Below, piece by piece: positions 9,212-18,296 of a DNA stretch of 26,011 nucleotides. The position numbers and the translations under genes are program-made. The notes beneath the pieces were generated by a model. The model was not told where the DNA came from. It did not search any database and saw nothing but the letters and a program-made list of their open reading frames with translations. The DNA is from Mnemiopsis leidyi (taxonomy: Eukaryota > Ctenophora > Tentaculata > Lobata > Bolinopsidae): NCBI GenBank assembly GCA_000226015.1, contig JH154833.1, positions 17,399 to 43,409 of the forward strand. Reading direction: 5' to 3'. Position 1 is the first letter of the stretch; every line of letters starts with the position of its first letter.

Positions 9212-10556
9212 CTGAAACACAAGTTGCGTAGAGAGAGTGTTTTATCTTCAATTTCCGAAGGATTTAAACATCAAAGACTTGGGTCTTCAAATCAAACATA
9301 TTCTACTTTAGCCTATCATAATGATTATTAGCACGATGTTACAAGAATCTCTCTTAGCTCAAATTTCTTAACAGCCATTCAAACACGATGATTACTTTAA
9401 AGATCCTTAGGATGCAGAAAAACAGATATCATAATATTTTCCAACCCACTATTATAGTCTTTATACGTCTTCATAAGTCGTATCATTGACTATTAATACA
9501 CAACTTCTATAAATGGAAGTAGTATGTTGCAAAAAATCTCGATATGGCGCTGTCAGGAGCAGACTTTCTAACATGCATGCGCAATACTACCAGTTTCTTT
9601 CAGCATGGTGATATTTTGACTAAAGAAAGAGAAGTAACATTCGGTCATTGTACCGACAAAAACAAAATAGGTTTTTTCATTAACAAAAAAATCGACATAA
9701 GGAATAAAGAATGGTACAGCATTTCACTCCTCTTTAGTGCTGTGTACAAGTTTTGTCAATTGGGTTGTTAACAGCTGCCAATATGCCATGTTTATTGTTT
9801 ACACCCGTTCTTGCTGCATTACACTTCTACCTACCAAAACAGTACTGCTGACGTGAAACGTATTTAATTCTTGAACTTGACAAAGAAAATATAATCATCA
9901 AAAGCGATTTTCGTCAGTAAACTACCGGTACCCCTGGGCCGGGAATGTCCAAATTTGGCCGTGACCGGGAATTGGCCGTTCTGTCTTTTTTGGCCGGACC
10001 GGGGCCGGAAATTTTATAGATCTAGGGCCAAGTTAGAAGACTTCTTCTGAACTTCAGGACCTGTGTAGCCTCGTAGCGCTGAATTGCTGGAGTTCTAAAT
10101 AGCGTTGGTGTAAAGTGTAAACTTATAATATAACAGCGTTCAATTATTATTCACTAAGAACTAGATCGGACATCATATATTCAAACTGATTTAAAGTTTT
10201 AGTTCAACCCTTTGAGTTAATCATTTTTAACCAATAATTCCCGGCCAAATACCCGGCAAACATTGAAAATCGGGCAGGGGACAGGGGTTTGGGAAAATAG
10301 CTCCCCCGGCGCCGGGAATTCATGGCGTCGGGAAACCCAGTCGTTGAAGAAATCAAGAACAGGCTCATGCGTGTATAATGCATATTGCATTAGTGTAGTA
10401 TATTTGATCGTGTTCAGAATTGACCCTGCACCGCTTATCCATGTGGGTTTATCAAAACTTGATGATTCCAGAGTGAGGTTTAATGAAGGTGTTGCCATTA
10501 ATAGCTAAAGCCATGATAAAAACGTCGTTACAACATTACCTACCACGGTGAAGTTG
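9212..10556. other. Start of the large SLC17 intron
   Basis: No exon was recognised. It contains the GC-rich CCGG-motif block at 9925-10325, described separately, and a short match (CACAACTTCTATAAA near 9501) to the GPCR genes' coding sequence that may be chance. Open frames here have no recognisable family features. Confidence 0.45.
9925..10325. repeat. GC-rich CCGG/GGCCGGGAA-motif block, possible decayed transposon
   Basis: Both ends of this 400-base stretch are studded with GGCCGGGAA, CCGGGAATT and CCCGGC motifs in both orientations. The middle is ordinary AT-rich DNA. The base composition is sharply different from the surrounding intron. Inverted copies at the two edges suggest a non-autonomous DNA element, but no clean terminal repeat or target-site duplication was found. 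Confidence 0.3.
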
Positions 10557-10797
10557 CACGTGGGAACAATTAATTACGTGGTTTAGGACTTGTTACCGTA
10601 CTTAAGCACGTGACTTTGCTCTGCTGCAGCTAAGAGGCGAGAGCCCACCTTAAAATAAGTAAATATATCACAAACTCCGCAAACATTCTATATTCGACAC
10701 TAACGACCTTCTCCTAGACGACGATCATACACCGGCTGAGAATTTAGATCATCTGTTTGGCACTTGTTTTACTTGATCCATCTGAAGTCTGTTTCAG
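10557..10797 (+). promoter_or_regulatory. GPCR 1 promoter and 5' UTR block with E-boxes and 3' splice site
   Basis: CACGTG E-boxes lie at 10557-10562 and 10607-10612. A block at 10708-10757 (TAGACGACGATCATACACCG core) is shared with the other two GPCR genes and with a relic at 12994. The conserved CTGTTTCAG at 10789-10797 looks like a 3' splice site 19 bases before the ATG, implying an intron confined to the 5' UTR. Confidence 0.45.
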
Positions 10798-10816
10798 CTC
10801 TTTAATCTGAGATATC

Positions 10817-11722
10817 ATGGCCATGTTTAGTAACGGCGGGATTACATCTCCCGATATCTGGATGGTCATCTCTTTCATTCTCATTGCTCTTATCTCAATC
10901 GTTCTCAACCCACTTGTCTTTAGACACAACTTCTATAAAAAGTCTTCCATTGCAAGAGCTCTGTACATGACACTATCAGCAACGGATTTCGTTGCTTCTA
11001 TTTACCAAAGCACTTTACTTAGTATGGGGATTCTGTCCCCAAAAGAAGAGCAATGTGTTGAAGATCACAATGCAACATTCTGTCAGAAAAACTACTACGA
11101 ATACAGCAGAGCAGCAACAACCACAGAGAAAGCGTTAGGAAGCATAGCGTGGTCACTGGGATCAATCCCAATCGTGATAACTGCAGTCCTGTCCCTCACA
11201 AGATGGTATCAAATCACTTTCCCACTAAAACTTCTCACAAAGAGAACAGTTGGGACATCTTTAATCGCATTCATCACTGCTGTGGTAGCTTATATGTTTT
11301 GTACCATGTTCAATGACGCTTCAGGAACAGTGATGACAATGACCATGCAGACAACCAAAATGTCAGCAAAAGGTGACAAAATCTACTACTATGTACCTGT
11401 TGTGGCGATCCTTATCTTTACCTGGGCATCTAACATTGCATCGATTTCAACAGTATGGACCATTGTTAAGTCTCCAGTTATCCAAGGAAATGTCGAAATT
11501 CACGCCAGAAAAACCAGAAGTGCGATAAGAATCGTGTTACTTAATGCTGGTAATGTGGTTTGGAGCGGGCTTCTTTTTAGCATACCACTGACGAACTCGG
11601 AAAGTAAAGCCCATTCGATCCAACTAATGGCGTCAACCATTCTGCCTTTGATACTCTCATCCTATGATCCAATTGTTTACGTTGGACTTACAAAAAGAAT
11701 CTTTAAAAACAGTTCTTCTTAA
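10817..11722 (+). CDS. Rhodopsin-like (class A) GPCR, paralogue 1
   Basis: A 301-residue seven-transmembrane protein without introns in its coding part. TM1 spans about 14-36 with Asn31. TM2 carries LSATDF (Asp57, the class A sodium-site aspartate). The first extracellular loop has two cysteines (80 and 89) flanking an NAT sequon. TM7 ends in DPIVY (284-288) in place of NPxxY. The DRY box after TM3 is replaced by TRW (128-130), and no CWxP is seen in TM6. The short tails suit a small orphan receptor; the ligand is unknown. It is antisense within the large SLC17 intron and the most diverged of the three paralogues. The ATG context and N-terminus (MAMFSNGG) are conserved among all three, supporting this start. 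Confidence 0.82.
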   Translation: MAMFSNGGITSPDIWMVISFILIALISIVLNPLVFRHNFYKKSSIARALYMTLSATDFVASIYQSTLLSMGILSPKEEQCVEDHNATFCQKNYYEYSRAATTTEKALGSIAWSLGSIPIVITAVLSLTRWYQITFPLKLLTKRTVGTSLIAFITAVVAYMFCTMFNDASGTVMTMTMQTTKMSAKGDKIYYYVPVVAILIFTWASNIASISTVWTIVKSPVIQGNVEIHARKTRSAIRIVLLNAGNVVWSGLLFSIPLTNSESKAHSIQLMASTILPLILSSYDPIVYVGLTKRIFKNSSS

Positions 11723-11744
11723 CTGTTTGTGTAAACAGAACACT

Positions 11745-11795
11745 TTCCTTTATCATGACAATATTATGCAATTCCTTTATCATGACAATATTATG
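11745..11795. repeat. 27-bp direct repeat in GPCR 1 3' UTR
   Basis: TTCCTTTATCATGACAATAT occurs twice, starting at 11745 and 11772. A second small duplication (GTTAGAnACTATGTGA) follows. Confidence 0.8.
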
Positions 11796-11934
11796 TTATG
11801 TAGGTTAGATACTATGTGAGTTAGACACTATGTGAAAAATATTAATTCATGAAGTTTAGCAACTATTATTGGTAATTTCGTCTTTCCTGATTGCCATTAT
11901 GTTTTGATTAGGGTTACACATGCCTTGTAAATTA

Positions 11935-11940
11935 AATAAA
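11935..11940 (+). terminator. Polyadenylation signal of GPCR 1
   Basis: A canonical AATAAA lies about 210 bases after the stop codon, on the coding strand. Confidence 0.5.
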
Positions 11941-12993
11941 GCTATAACATCTTCAATTTGCTTACTTTTCTACTATACGACTATAATGGTAGCAAGCTGC
12001 CCATGATGTGCTCCTGTTACTCTAGAATTTGAATTTATAATCCTGTTACTCTAGAATTTGAATTTATAATCCTGTTTCTCTAGAATTTGGATTTATTATC
12101 ACTTTATAGTTGGCTTACAGTCAATTAGTGTTTCTAATTCAAACTTCCTAACCATGAAAATATCTAGCTGAAAAAATGGAATCTTAATTGTGTTGTCATA
12201 ACGAAATTTACTTCAAATACTACATCAGCAACATAGTTTAATTGCTATTTATTATTTGATGAAATTATTTTACCCACTTTTCCAAGTTGACATTGTTAAG
12301 CGAATGTGTCTTTGATGCATATGCGAAATATCTAAGAAACCATTGCCAAACTTTTTGAAAAACGGAAAGAACCTATGTAAAGCACGCATTCAACAGATCA
12401 ACTCTAGACTGAAATAATTCTTTCTCCGTAGAACACCCAAGTTGTTTACACACACTAAACACTGAAACGTGAAGATATAAAGCAGTATTTGCAACACAGT
12501 AGAGTGTCTGCTGGAACTCTCCCTCGACGAACTAATTATTGATGACGAGCAACAGGTGCTTCTTACCTGTCCCAACTTCCAGCTACGATAACTTAATAAT
12601 CACAGCACTTACAATCTACTGCTGATTAGATGGAGCATTTAAACTAATTTCTTGAATTCCTTAACAACCAGAGACATTGGAAGCTTTCTCTCTTACATCT
12701 GTTAGGGGAGGCTTGAGGTTTCTAAGTGCAAATAATTTGAATAGGAATGATGATACCGAAGGCCATGCAAATGGCTAAGAAAATTCTGCAAAGCCTTTTT
12801 ACACGTGAAATTTTTTAAGTCCGATGAAAAAGTTAAACGTGCTAATAATTACTACACCTTTCGGACTCGTTGTCGCAATTAGACTCAAACTACCGAAACC
12901 CCGCCTTTACAGCTACAAAAGTATCCCATGCCACCATCCTAGTTCAGACAATTTCGATAAGGCAACGTTACATATACATTTTAAATCATCGAC
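11941..12993. other. Intron/spacer after GPCR 1
   Basis: It holds the 29-bp repeat listed separately. No gene was recognised. A 33-codon plus-strand open stretch around 12495-12590 reads like protein but has no flanking support. Confidence 0.45.
12012..12098. repeat. 29-bp tandem repeat, three copies
   Basis: The unit contains TCCTGTTACTCTAGAATTTG. Copies are at 12012-12040 and 12041-12069 (identical) and 12070-12098 (a few changes). Confidence 0.9.
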
Positions 12994-13041
12994 CATCTTT
13001 AGGACAACGATTATACACCGGCTACATAAATGGATCACATA
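12994..13041 (+). pseudogene. Relic copy of the GPCR 5' block
   Basis: CTTTAGGACAACGATTATAC followed by ACCGGCT and GGATCACAT closely matches the block upstream of GPCR 3 (TCTAGGACGACGATCATGC, ACCGGCT, AGATCACG) and that of GPCR 1. No receptor frame follows directly. It marks a further, decayed member of the tandem array. Confidence 0.5.
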
Positions 13042-13078
13042 CAATGTTAAGTACTGTTATCATAATTTTTTCCCGTCA

Positions 13079-13113
13079 AATGCCTTTTTGCGCCTTCGGC
13101 GCAAAAAGGCATT
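13079..13113. repeat. Perfect 16-bp inverted repeat (hairpin)
   Basis: The left arm AATGCCTTTTTGCGCC (13079-13094) and right arm GGCGCAAAAAGGCATT (13098-13113) are exact reverse complements around a TTC loop. It may be the core of a miniature element or a structured RNA. No gene lies next to it to explain it. Confidence 0.85.
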
Positions 13114-14721
13114 ACTAAGGGTTAACGATCGAGGGGGTGGTTGGAGAATGTGTATACTAGGTTTATGTCGTGTGTACGTTCGTGCGTTACGTTCGTGCGC
13201 GCGCTCCTTTATCAAACTTAATCATGTATACGAATACAATAATAGCTGTGTTACCAGACTTAACTGCCTCCGGCCGACGAATGTAGTTCACATTATGCAA
13301 TGTATACATGATTGCCTCAATTATTTGTTCTAATCATGCAACAATCGCAACAAGATGTACCATCAATCAAGAGATACGATCAAAATTCTTTTAAACTGAA
13401 GTTTTATTGAGTAATTTGTCTTGAATGACAGATTACCTAGATTGAAAGATGAATGTAACACGATTTTAAACGTTCAGCCGGACAATTTTAATTAACGACT
13501 TATCCACACCATTTGTAAAAACACATGAACATTGTACGAATAAAGGTCGCATATACAATACAATAATGGCGACGTTATGCAGACTCAAGATATTTGATAC
13601 AAACAATGAAAGAAACGCGCTATAATTGTGTTCAAACTTTGCGCGTGCAGCGTGCAGTTTTAAATCTTGCAACGAACGGCTGGATTAATTCGCGCGTTTA
13701 ACACGTGCAGAATAATGAAATTGACCTAAATGACGTCTGGTTAGTGGTTTGCGAAATGCGAGTTGCCTGTTGCGTATTTTTATTCCTCATTCCGTGAATT
13801 GTAATAACAATAAGCGATGGCATGACACGGGAAATTCAGCGGTCGCCTGACACAATGAAAGCGGCCGCAAGTCTTGTTCTATTTCAAGTTCACTAGTTTA
13901 CTTGTTAGGAAGACTTCTATAAAAACTTCTATAAAGAAGACTTCTATAAAAATTCTATAGATTTTATAACGTCTATTCTTGCAAGCATACATATCGTTTT
14001 TTGATTAAAAATCCTAGAATGACAATTCAAAAGTGATGCAGTTACAATATTTTGTATAGTGATTAGTTTCTAAGTTATCATGATGTAACTGTGTCGGTTG
14101 AAGGTTTACACTTGTGACTTTTGTGCACACCACAACCATAGCAATTTTACGTAGTGACGGCATGAATCAATAGATGCAGACCTTCTTGTTCTAGACGAAT
14201 TAATCAGTATCTAGTACAGTTGCAGCTTACACTTTTTTGTAAGTGGTGACCTACTATAATCAAGAAAGGTTTGTGAGGTTTAAAAGCTGAGGTTTTAAAT
14301 TATGTCACAGCCCGACCCCCCACTCCCATCCTCCATGCGATCTCGCACATAAGGAAGCCCCAAATCGGACCCAGTAGAAACCATAACCCTGCCTATTAAG
14401 TAAAAATCGCTGGGGCATAGTTTGTTTCTACAATTACACAGCCCCACACTCATGATAGCAAGACTTATAGGTAGCATTGGTGGCCCGATGTGGGTGCTTT
14501 AGCATCCAATAATAATTTTCTCAATGTTAATAAACGTCTCAGCTATGTTTACATAGAAGCATCTTCTCGTCTGTTTCAAATATTGCGCACCGGCTGGAAA
14601 TAACGACCTTGTGATTAAACATACGAGTAAGTTTGCGATTTAACTCATGCAGCTGAGAAACCGACTTGAAAGCTCAGATAAAGCACCTGTATTGATCATG
14701 GTCAACATATATTGCTAACAG
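13114..14721. other. Spacer between GPCR relic and GPCR 2
   Basis: The stretch contains the coding relic at 13911-13996, a TG/CG-rich simple stretch near 13140-13205, and a GC-richer block at 14305-14500 of unknown origin. No functional gene was recognised. Confidence 0.45.
13911..13996 (+). pseudogene. Relic of GPCR coding sequence (TM1-TM2 region)
   Basis: GATTTTATAACGTCTATTCT and then TGCAAGCATAC closely match GPCR 2 at about 15034-15062 (the DFLTSI codons and what follows). Just before lie repeated copies of AGACTTCTATAAAA, similar to the CACAACTTCTATAAAAAGTC stretch of the intact genes. The segment is short, rearranged and has no usable frame. It probably belongs to the same decayed copy as the 12994 block. 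Confidence 0.5.
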
Positions 14722-14841
14722 CCATCTCCAAGGCAACGGTCTTGCAGCGGCTAAAATCATTAGTTTTGGACATGTGATCGTTACTAAAAGTTCTCATTCT
14801 AAATTCGTATAATTTGTCTTGATTTATGAGATCTGCTTCAG
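14722..14841 (+). promoter_or_regulatory. GPCR 2 5' block and 3' splice site
   Basis: The block at 14722-14765 (CATCTCCAAGGCAACGGTC, then GCGGCTAAAATCAT) aligns with the blocks upstream of GPCR 1 and 3. ATCTGCTTCAG at 14831-14841 is the equivalent of the 3' splice site, 22 bases before the ATG. The CACGTG boxes of the other two copies are not visible here. Confidence 0.4.
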
Positions 14842-14863
14842 ATTAGCTTGACTCTGAGATATC

Positions 14864-15775
14864 ATGGCTATGTTTAGTAACGGCGGGGTTACATCTCCCG
14901 ATATCTGGATTGTCATCTCTGTCATTCTCATTGCTCTTATTTCAATAGTCCTTAACCCACTTGTCTTTAGACACAACTTCAATAAAAAGTCTTCCATTGC
15001 AAGAGAACTCTACATGGCACTGTCAGCAACGGATTTTTTAACGTCTATTTTTACAAGCATACTTTTCAGTGTTGGGATTCTGTCCCCAAAAGAGGAGCAA
15101 TGTGTTGAAGATCACAATGCAACATTCTGTCAGACAAACTACTACAAATACAATAGAACAGCAACCACAGCGGAGAAAGCGGTAGGAAGTATAGCGTGGT
15201 CATTGGGGTTCATCCCAATAGTGATAACAGCGGTCTTGTCCTTCACAAGATGGTATCAAATCTCATATCCACTGAGGACTGTTAACAAGAAAGCAGTTAA
15301 AGTCCTTTTAACTACAGTTGTTTTAGTTATAGTATCATATCTAGCTTGGAAGATGTTCATGGGCTCATCAAAAGCAGTGATGTCAATGACAATGCAGTTG
15401 ACGACATGGTTCCCCAAGGATGCTTCGATGCTGAAAGCAAGTGGAACTTCTTTCATAGTCCTCTTTCTGACCTTGGCACCCAACATAGCAGCAGTTTTAA
15501 CGGTCTGGAATATTACCAAATTTCCAGCTGTTCCAGGAAATTTGGAAAGTCGATCAAGAAGAAAAATCAAAAGTGCCGTGAGAATTGCGCTGCTGAATGC
15601 CGGCAGTCTTGTTTGGAACCTACTAATAATTAGCAGATTCCTGACAAGCTTCGGAAATGATGCCTACGTGCACCTATTGGTTGCTTTGAGCTTTCTGCCG
15701 ACGATACTTTCATCTTACAATCCCATTGTCTATGTTGCACTAACGAGAAGAATTCTGAACAACAACTCTGAATAA
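14864..15775 (+). CDS. Rhodopsin-like (class A) GPCR, paralogue 2
   Basis: A 303-residue intronless seven-transmembrane receptor, very close to paralogue 3 through TM4 and more distant from paralogue 1. TM2 LSATDF is kept, loop-1 cysteines C80 and C89 flank an NAT sequon, and a second sequon (NRT) is at 97. TRW replaces DRY at 128-130. TM5 keeps a proline (LTLAPNIAA). TM7 has a canonical NPIVY at 286-290 followed by a basic helix-8 start (LTRRIL). The third intracellular loop is rich in Arg/Lys, as expected for G-protein contact. Divergence between paralogues concentrates from TM4 to extracellular loop 2, where ligand recognition often lies. An AATAAA overlaps the stop codon. Confidence 0.85.
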   Translation: MAMFSNGGVTSPDIWIVISVILIALISIVLNPLVFRHNFNKKSSIARELYMALSATDFLTSIFTSILFSVGILSPKEEQCVEDHNATFCQTNYYKYNRTATTAEKAVGSIAWSLGFIPIVITAVLSFTRWYQISYPLRTVNKKAVKVLLTTVVLVIVSYLAWKMFMGSSKAVMSMTMQLTTWFPKDASMLKASGTSFIVLFLTLAPNIAAVLTVWNITKFPAVPGNLESRSRRKIKSAVRIALLNAGSLVWNLLIISRFLTSFGNDAYVHLLVALSFLPTILSSYNPIVYVALTRRILNNNSE

Positions 15776-16072
15776 ACATAACGAACTATATATATATAAT
15801 GTTGTGATAAAATGAAAAATACAGGATATGCGCTGGAGATCGGGATCCATTCTTATCACTTTAAAAATGAGTATCATTTTATCATCATGTAACCCAATTT
15901 ATTGTATTTATAGTGTTGAAATAGTTTAAAAATGGTTGAAAAATATTTACATTCTTATAACTGATTGCCCTACGGTAACCTCGGTAAGTTACAACTATTA
16001 TACCTACAGTTATCTTAATAGCGCAGCCAGGTTGCTATAACAACACGTTTTTTACTTTTCATCGCAAGTTAG
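15776..16072. other. 3' flank of GPCR 2
   Basis: An AT-rich spacer with no recognisable gene or repeat family. Confidence 0.5.
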
Positions 16073-16471
16073 CACGTGAATAGGCCCAGGCAGCTGAGAC
16101 CTTGCCTGTTAATATATCACTTGCAATCCTCCTGGTAAATCAACAACTCCCCATTATGGAGCATCTCTAGGACGACGATCATGCACCGGCTAAAGATTAA
16201 GATCACGTGTTTAGTACTCCTGTATTACCATAGCATTTAAAAAATAGTCTTAATATTTATGATCACTAACATCTGATATTCATTTTCTAGGTCCACTTAT
16301 GACGTGTATCGAAAGTACTATGGACTCATAACTTTTTTGGATTTGTTCCAACCTATTTGTCCCGTCTTATTTTTTATTGGAAAAAACAAGTTTTGTACCA
16401 CACACGTACTTATTAATTCATATTTTCGCTAGTTTTCTTAGGTTCTTACTTTTTTCCTAAATCTATTTCAG
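16073..16471 (+). promoter_or_regulatory. GPCR 3 promoter and 5' UTR block with E-boxes and 3' splice site
   Basis: CACGTG sites are at 16073-16078 and 16204-16209. The shared block at 16161-16207 (CTAGGACGACGATCATGC, ACCGGCT) aligns with GPCR 1 at 10708. The 3' splice site AAATCTATTTCAG ends at 16471, 22 bases before the ATG. About 200 extra bases lie between block and splice site compared with GPCR 1. Confidence 0.45.
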
Positions 16472-16493
16472 ATCAGCTTTACTCTGAGAAATC

Positions 16494-17408
16494 ATGGCTA
16501 TGTTTAGTAATGGAGGTGTTACATCTCCCGATATCTGGATCGTCATCTCTATAATTCTCATTGCTCTTATCTCAATAGTCCTTAACCCACTAGTCCTCAG
16601 ACACAACTTCTATAAAAAGTCTTCCATTGCAAGAGAACTGTACATGGCACTATCAGCAACGGATTTTATGACGTCTTTGGTCATGACTACGGTTTTCAGT
16701 GTAATGATTCTGTCCCCAAAAGAGGAGCAATGTGTTGAAGATCACAATGCAACATTCTGTCAGACAAACTACTACAAATACAACAGAACAGCAACCACCG
16801 CGGAGAAAGCGGTAGGAAGTATAGCGTGGTCACTGGGGTTCATCCCAATAGTGATAACAGCGGTCTTGTCCTTCACAAGATGGTATCAAATCTCATATCC
16901 ACTAAGGACTCTAAAGAAGAAAGCTGTTGAGATGGCTCTTGTGTCCATCATTCCTATAGCCGTAGCTTATATATTCTTCACAATATACGGTGATATAGGC
17001 GACAAAGGATCGAAGATGGTAACTACTTTAGAGCTGACTACGAATTCACAATCTGAATACAAGCCGCTTATCAATTTAATAGCAGCCCTACTTCTTACAC
17101 TGGCGCCGAATATAGCAGCATTTTTCACGGTCTGGAACATTGCCAAATCTCCAGCTGTTCAAGGAGACAGGGAAACTCGAGCGAGAAAACTCAGAAGTGC
17201 CAAGAGAATTGTGTTGCTAAATGCTGGTAGTTTGGTTCGGAACGTCCTACTAGTAAGCAGAATTGTGACAGACAAGGAGAGTGAAGGTTATGTCTTTCTA
17301 CAAACGGCTCTAAACTTTTTACCGACCGTACTGTCGTCATATAACCCAATCGTTTACATGAGTCTTCAGGAATATAACAGAACTCGTCGAGTCGGAGCTG
17401 CAAATTGA
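16494..17408 (+). CDS. Rhodopsin-like (class A) GPCR, paralogue 3
   Basis: A 304-residue intronless receptor, nearly identical to paralogue 2 through TM1-TM3 and diverging from TM4 on. It has the same LSATDF, loop-1 cysteine pair with sequon, TRW in place of DRY, LTLAPNIAA in TM5, and NPIVY at 284-288. After NPIVY the C-terminus reads MSLQEYNRTRRVGAAN instead of the LTRRILNNN type found in paralogue 2, so helix 8 is rewritten. The frame itself is intact. It is the array member closest to SLC17 exon 1, on the opposite strand. Confidence 0.83.
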   Translation: MAMFSNGGVTSPDIWIVISIILIALISIVLNPLVLRHNFYKKSSIARELYMALSATDFMTSLVMTTVFSVMILSPKEEQCVEDHNATFCQTNYYKYNRTATTAEKAVGSIAWSLGFIPIVITAVLSFTRWYQISYPLRTLKKKAVEMALVSIIPIAVAYIFFTIYGDIGDKGSKMVTTLELTTNSQSEYKPLINLIAALLLTLAPNIAAFFTVWNIAKSPAVQGDRETRARKLRSAKRIVLLNAGSLVRNVLLVSRIVTDKESEGYVFLQTALNFLPTVLSSYNPIVYMSLQEYNRTRRVGAAN

Positions 17409-17722
17409 ATAACGTCCAATAGCTAGACTCATTTGACCAATAACGCAATAAGATATTCTTACAAAGATCTTTTTTTACAAACAAGAAAAACATCATAAAA
17501 ATTAAAAAAAAATTAGACCAAAATTAAAGGATGGTCATTGACTTTCAGCTCTGGTTCATTGACGCCTGACAGGCTATTGTATAGCGACGTAATTCCATAA
17601 ACCTCAGACAGATTTAATCGAGGAAATACTGAAAAACGCACTTTGACCACATCTCAAACATATCTCTCACAGACAACATTAATCCCTAACAGACGGTATA
17701 ACAGACAACATTATTAACTCAC
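17409..17722. other. Spacer between GPCR 3 and SLC17 exon 1
   Basis: This is intron of the minus-strand SLC17 gene. A 36-codon minus-strand open stretch after a GTTTTTCAG at about 17619 reads plausibly as protein, but it does not join exon 1 in the correct phase. Confidence 0.4.
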
Positions 17723-17827
17723 GGCAGATTGCGCAGGAGTCCTCCCTGGGCCACGTTGTGCTCCTTTCAGTAGGGGTGCTCTGATATCGTCTCTTTCTAC
17801 CTCCTCGACTTTGCCATCTACTTCCAT
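17723..17827 (-). CDS. SLC17 exon 1: start codon and cytoplasmic N-terminus
   Basis: A 105-base coding exon from an ATG in good context (A at -3, G at +4) to the donor GCC/GTGAGT. It reads MEVDGKVEEVERDDIRAPLL and then KGAQRGPGRTPAQSA: an acidic N-tail with a dileucine-like LL, comparable to the TPLL lysosomal sorting region of human sialin. Splicing in phase 0 to 9135-9211 gives an N-terminus of the same length as human sialin up to the RY pair. The link spans an 8.5-kb intron with three antisense genes, so it remains an inference, but phase and total length (503 codons) agree. The 5' UTR was not defined. Confidence 0.6.
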
Positions 17828-18249
17828 CCTAAAGTAAAGCGGTGTTGCTTAGATATTACTCTATGAGAATCACTATTGGAACGTTATAAACAATAAATGC
17901 AAGGATTGGAATTTTAGCTAAATAGACGTTAAACTTTATGTGATGCATGGATTGTATGAAGACACATTCTCATATTATAATGCTGACGATCTTATATCAA
18001 TTTTCAAAATTTTTGTATCATTAATTCGGTAAATTTTGGGAAGGTTCACGAATTCATTAAACCAAGTGTGTTAGCGTTCCCGAAGTTGATAGGTCGAGTC
18101 TAACCCCTCCTTCGTCAGTAGCTGACACATGATATATAAACGATTTTGTGCACCCTTTCCAAGAATTCCGCTCCTCATAGGGCAATCTAAATAAATTATA
18201 TGAGGAAATTTTTTCTTATCTTTGCTATCATTGTCATATCTAATAATTC

Positions 18250-18296
18250 TTTAAGATGATAATTCGTTTAAGATGATAATTCGTTTAAGATGATAT
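18250..18296. repeat. 17-bp tandem repeat
   Basis: TTTAAGATGATAATTCG units follow one another about three times, the last partial. It lies upstream of SLC17 exon 1 on the minus strand. Confidence 0.8.

Noticed and set aside
8832-9251. 139-residue minus-strand open frame
   Set aside because: It overlaps the true SLC17 TM1 exon in another frame and runs through an intron.
9544-9771. 75-residue plus-strand open frame
   Set aside because: No hydrophobic pattern, domain or splice context supports it.
10217-10498. 93-residue minus-strand open frame
   Set aside because: No recognisable domain. It covers part of the GC-rich block and may be chance or element-derived.
12495-12590. Short plus-strand stretch ECLLELSLDELIIDDEQQ flanked by AG and GT
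   Set aside because: It reads like protein, but no neighbouring exon joins it and no family is recognised. It is too short to call.
12824-13333. 169-residue plus-strand open frame
   Set aside because: Basic, low-complexity translation with no family features. It spans the GPCR relic block and the perfect hairpin, so it is most likely chance.
14305-14500. GC-richer block that might be a SINE or tRNA-related repeat
   Set aside because: No polymerase III A/B boxes, tail or duplicated flanks could be made out.
17513-17619. Minus-strand open stretch NLSEVYGITSLYNSLSG after a GTTTTTCAG
   Set aside because: Its phase does not fit SLC17 exon 1, and reading exon 1 in the alternative frame gives an Arg-rich shadow-like peptide.
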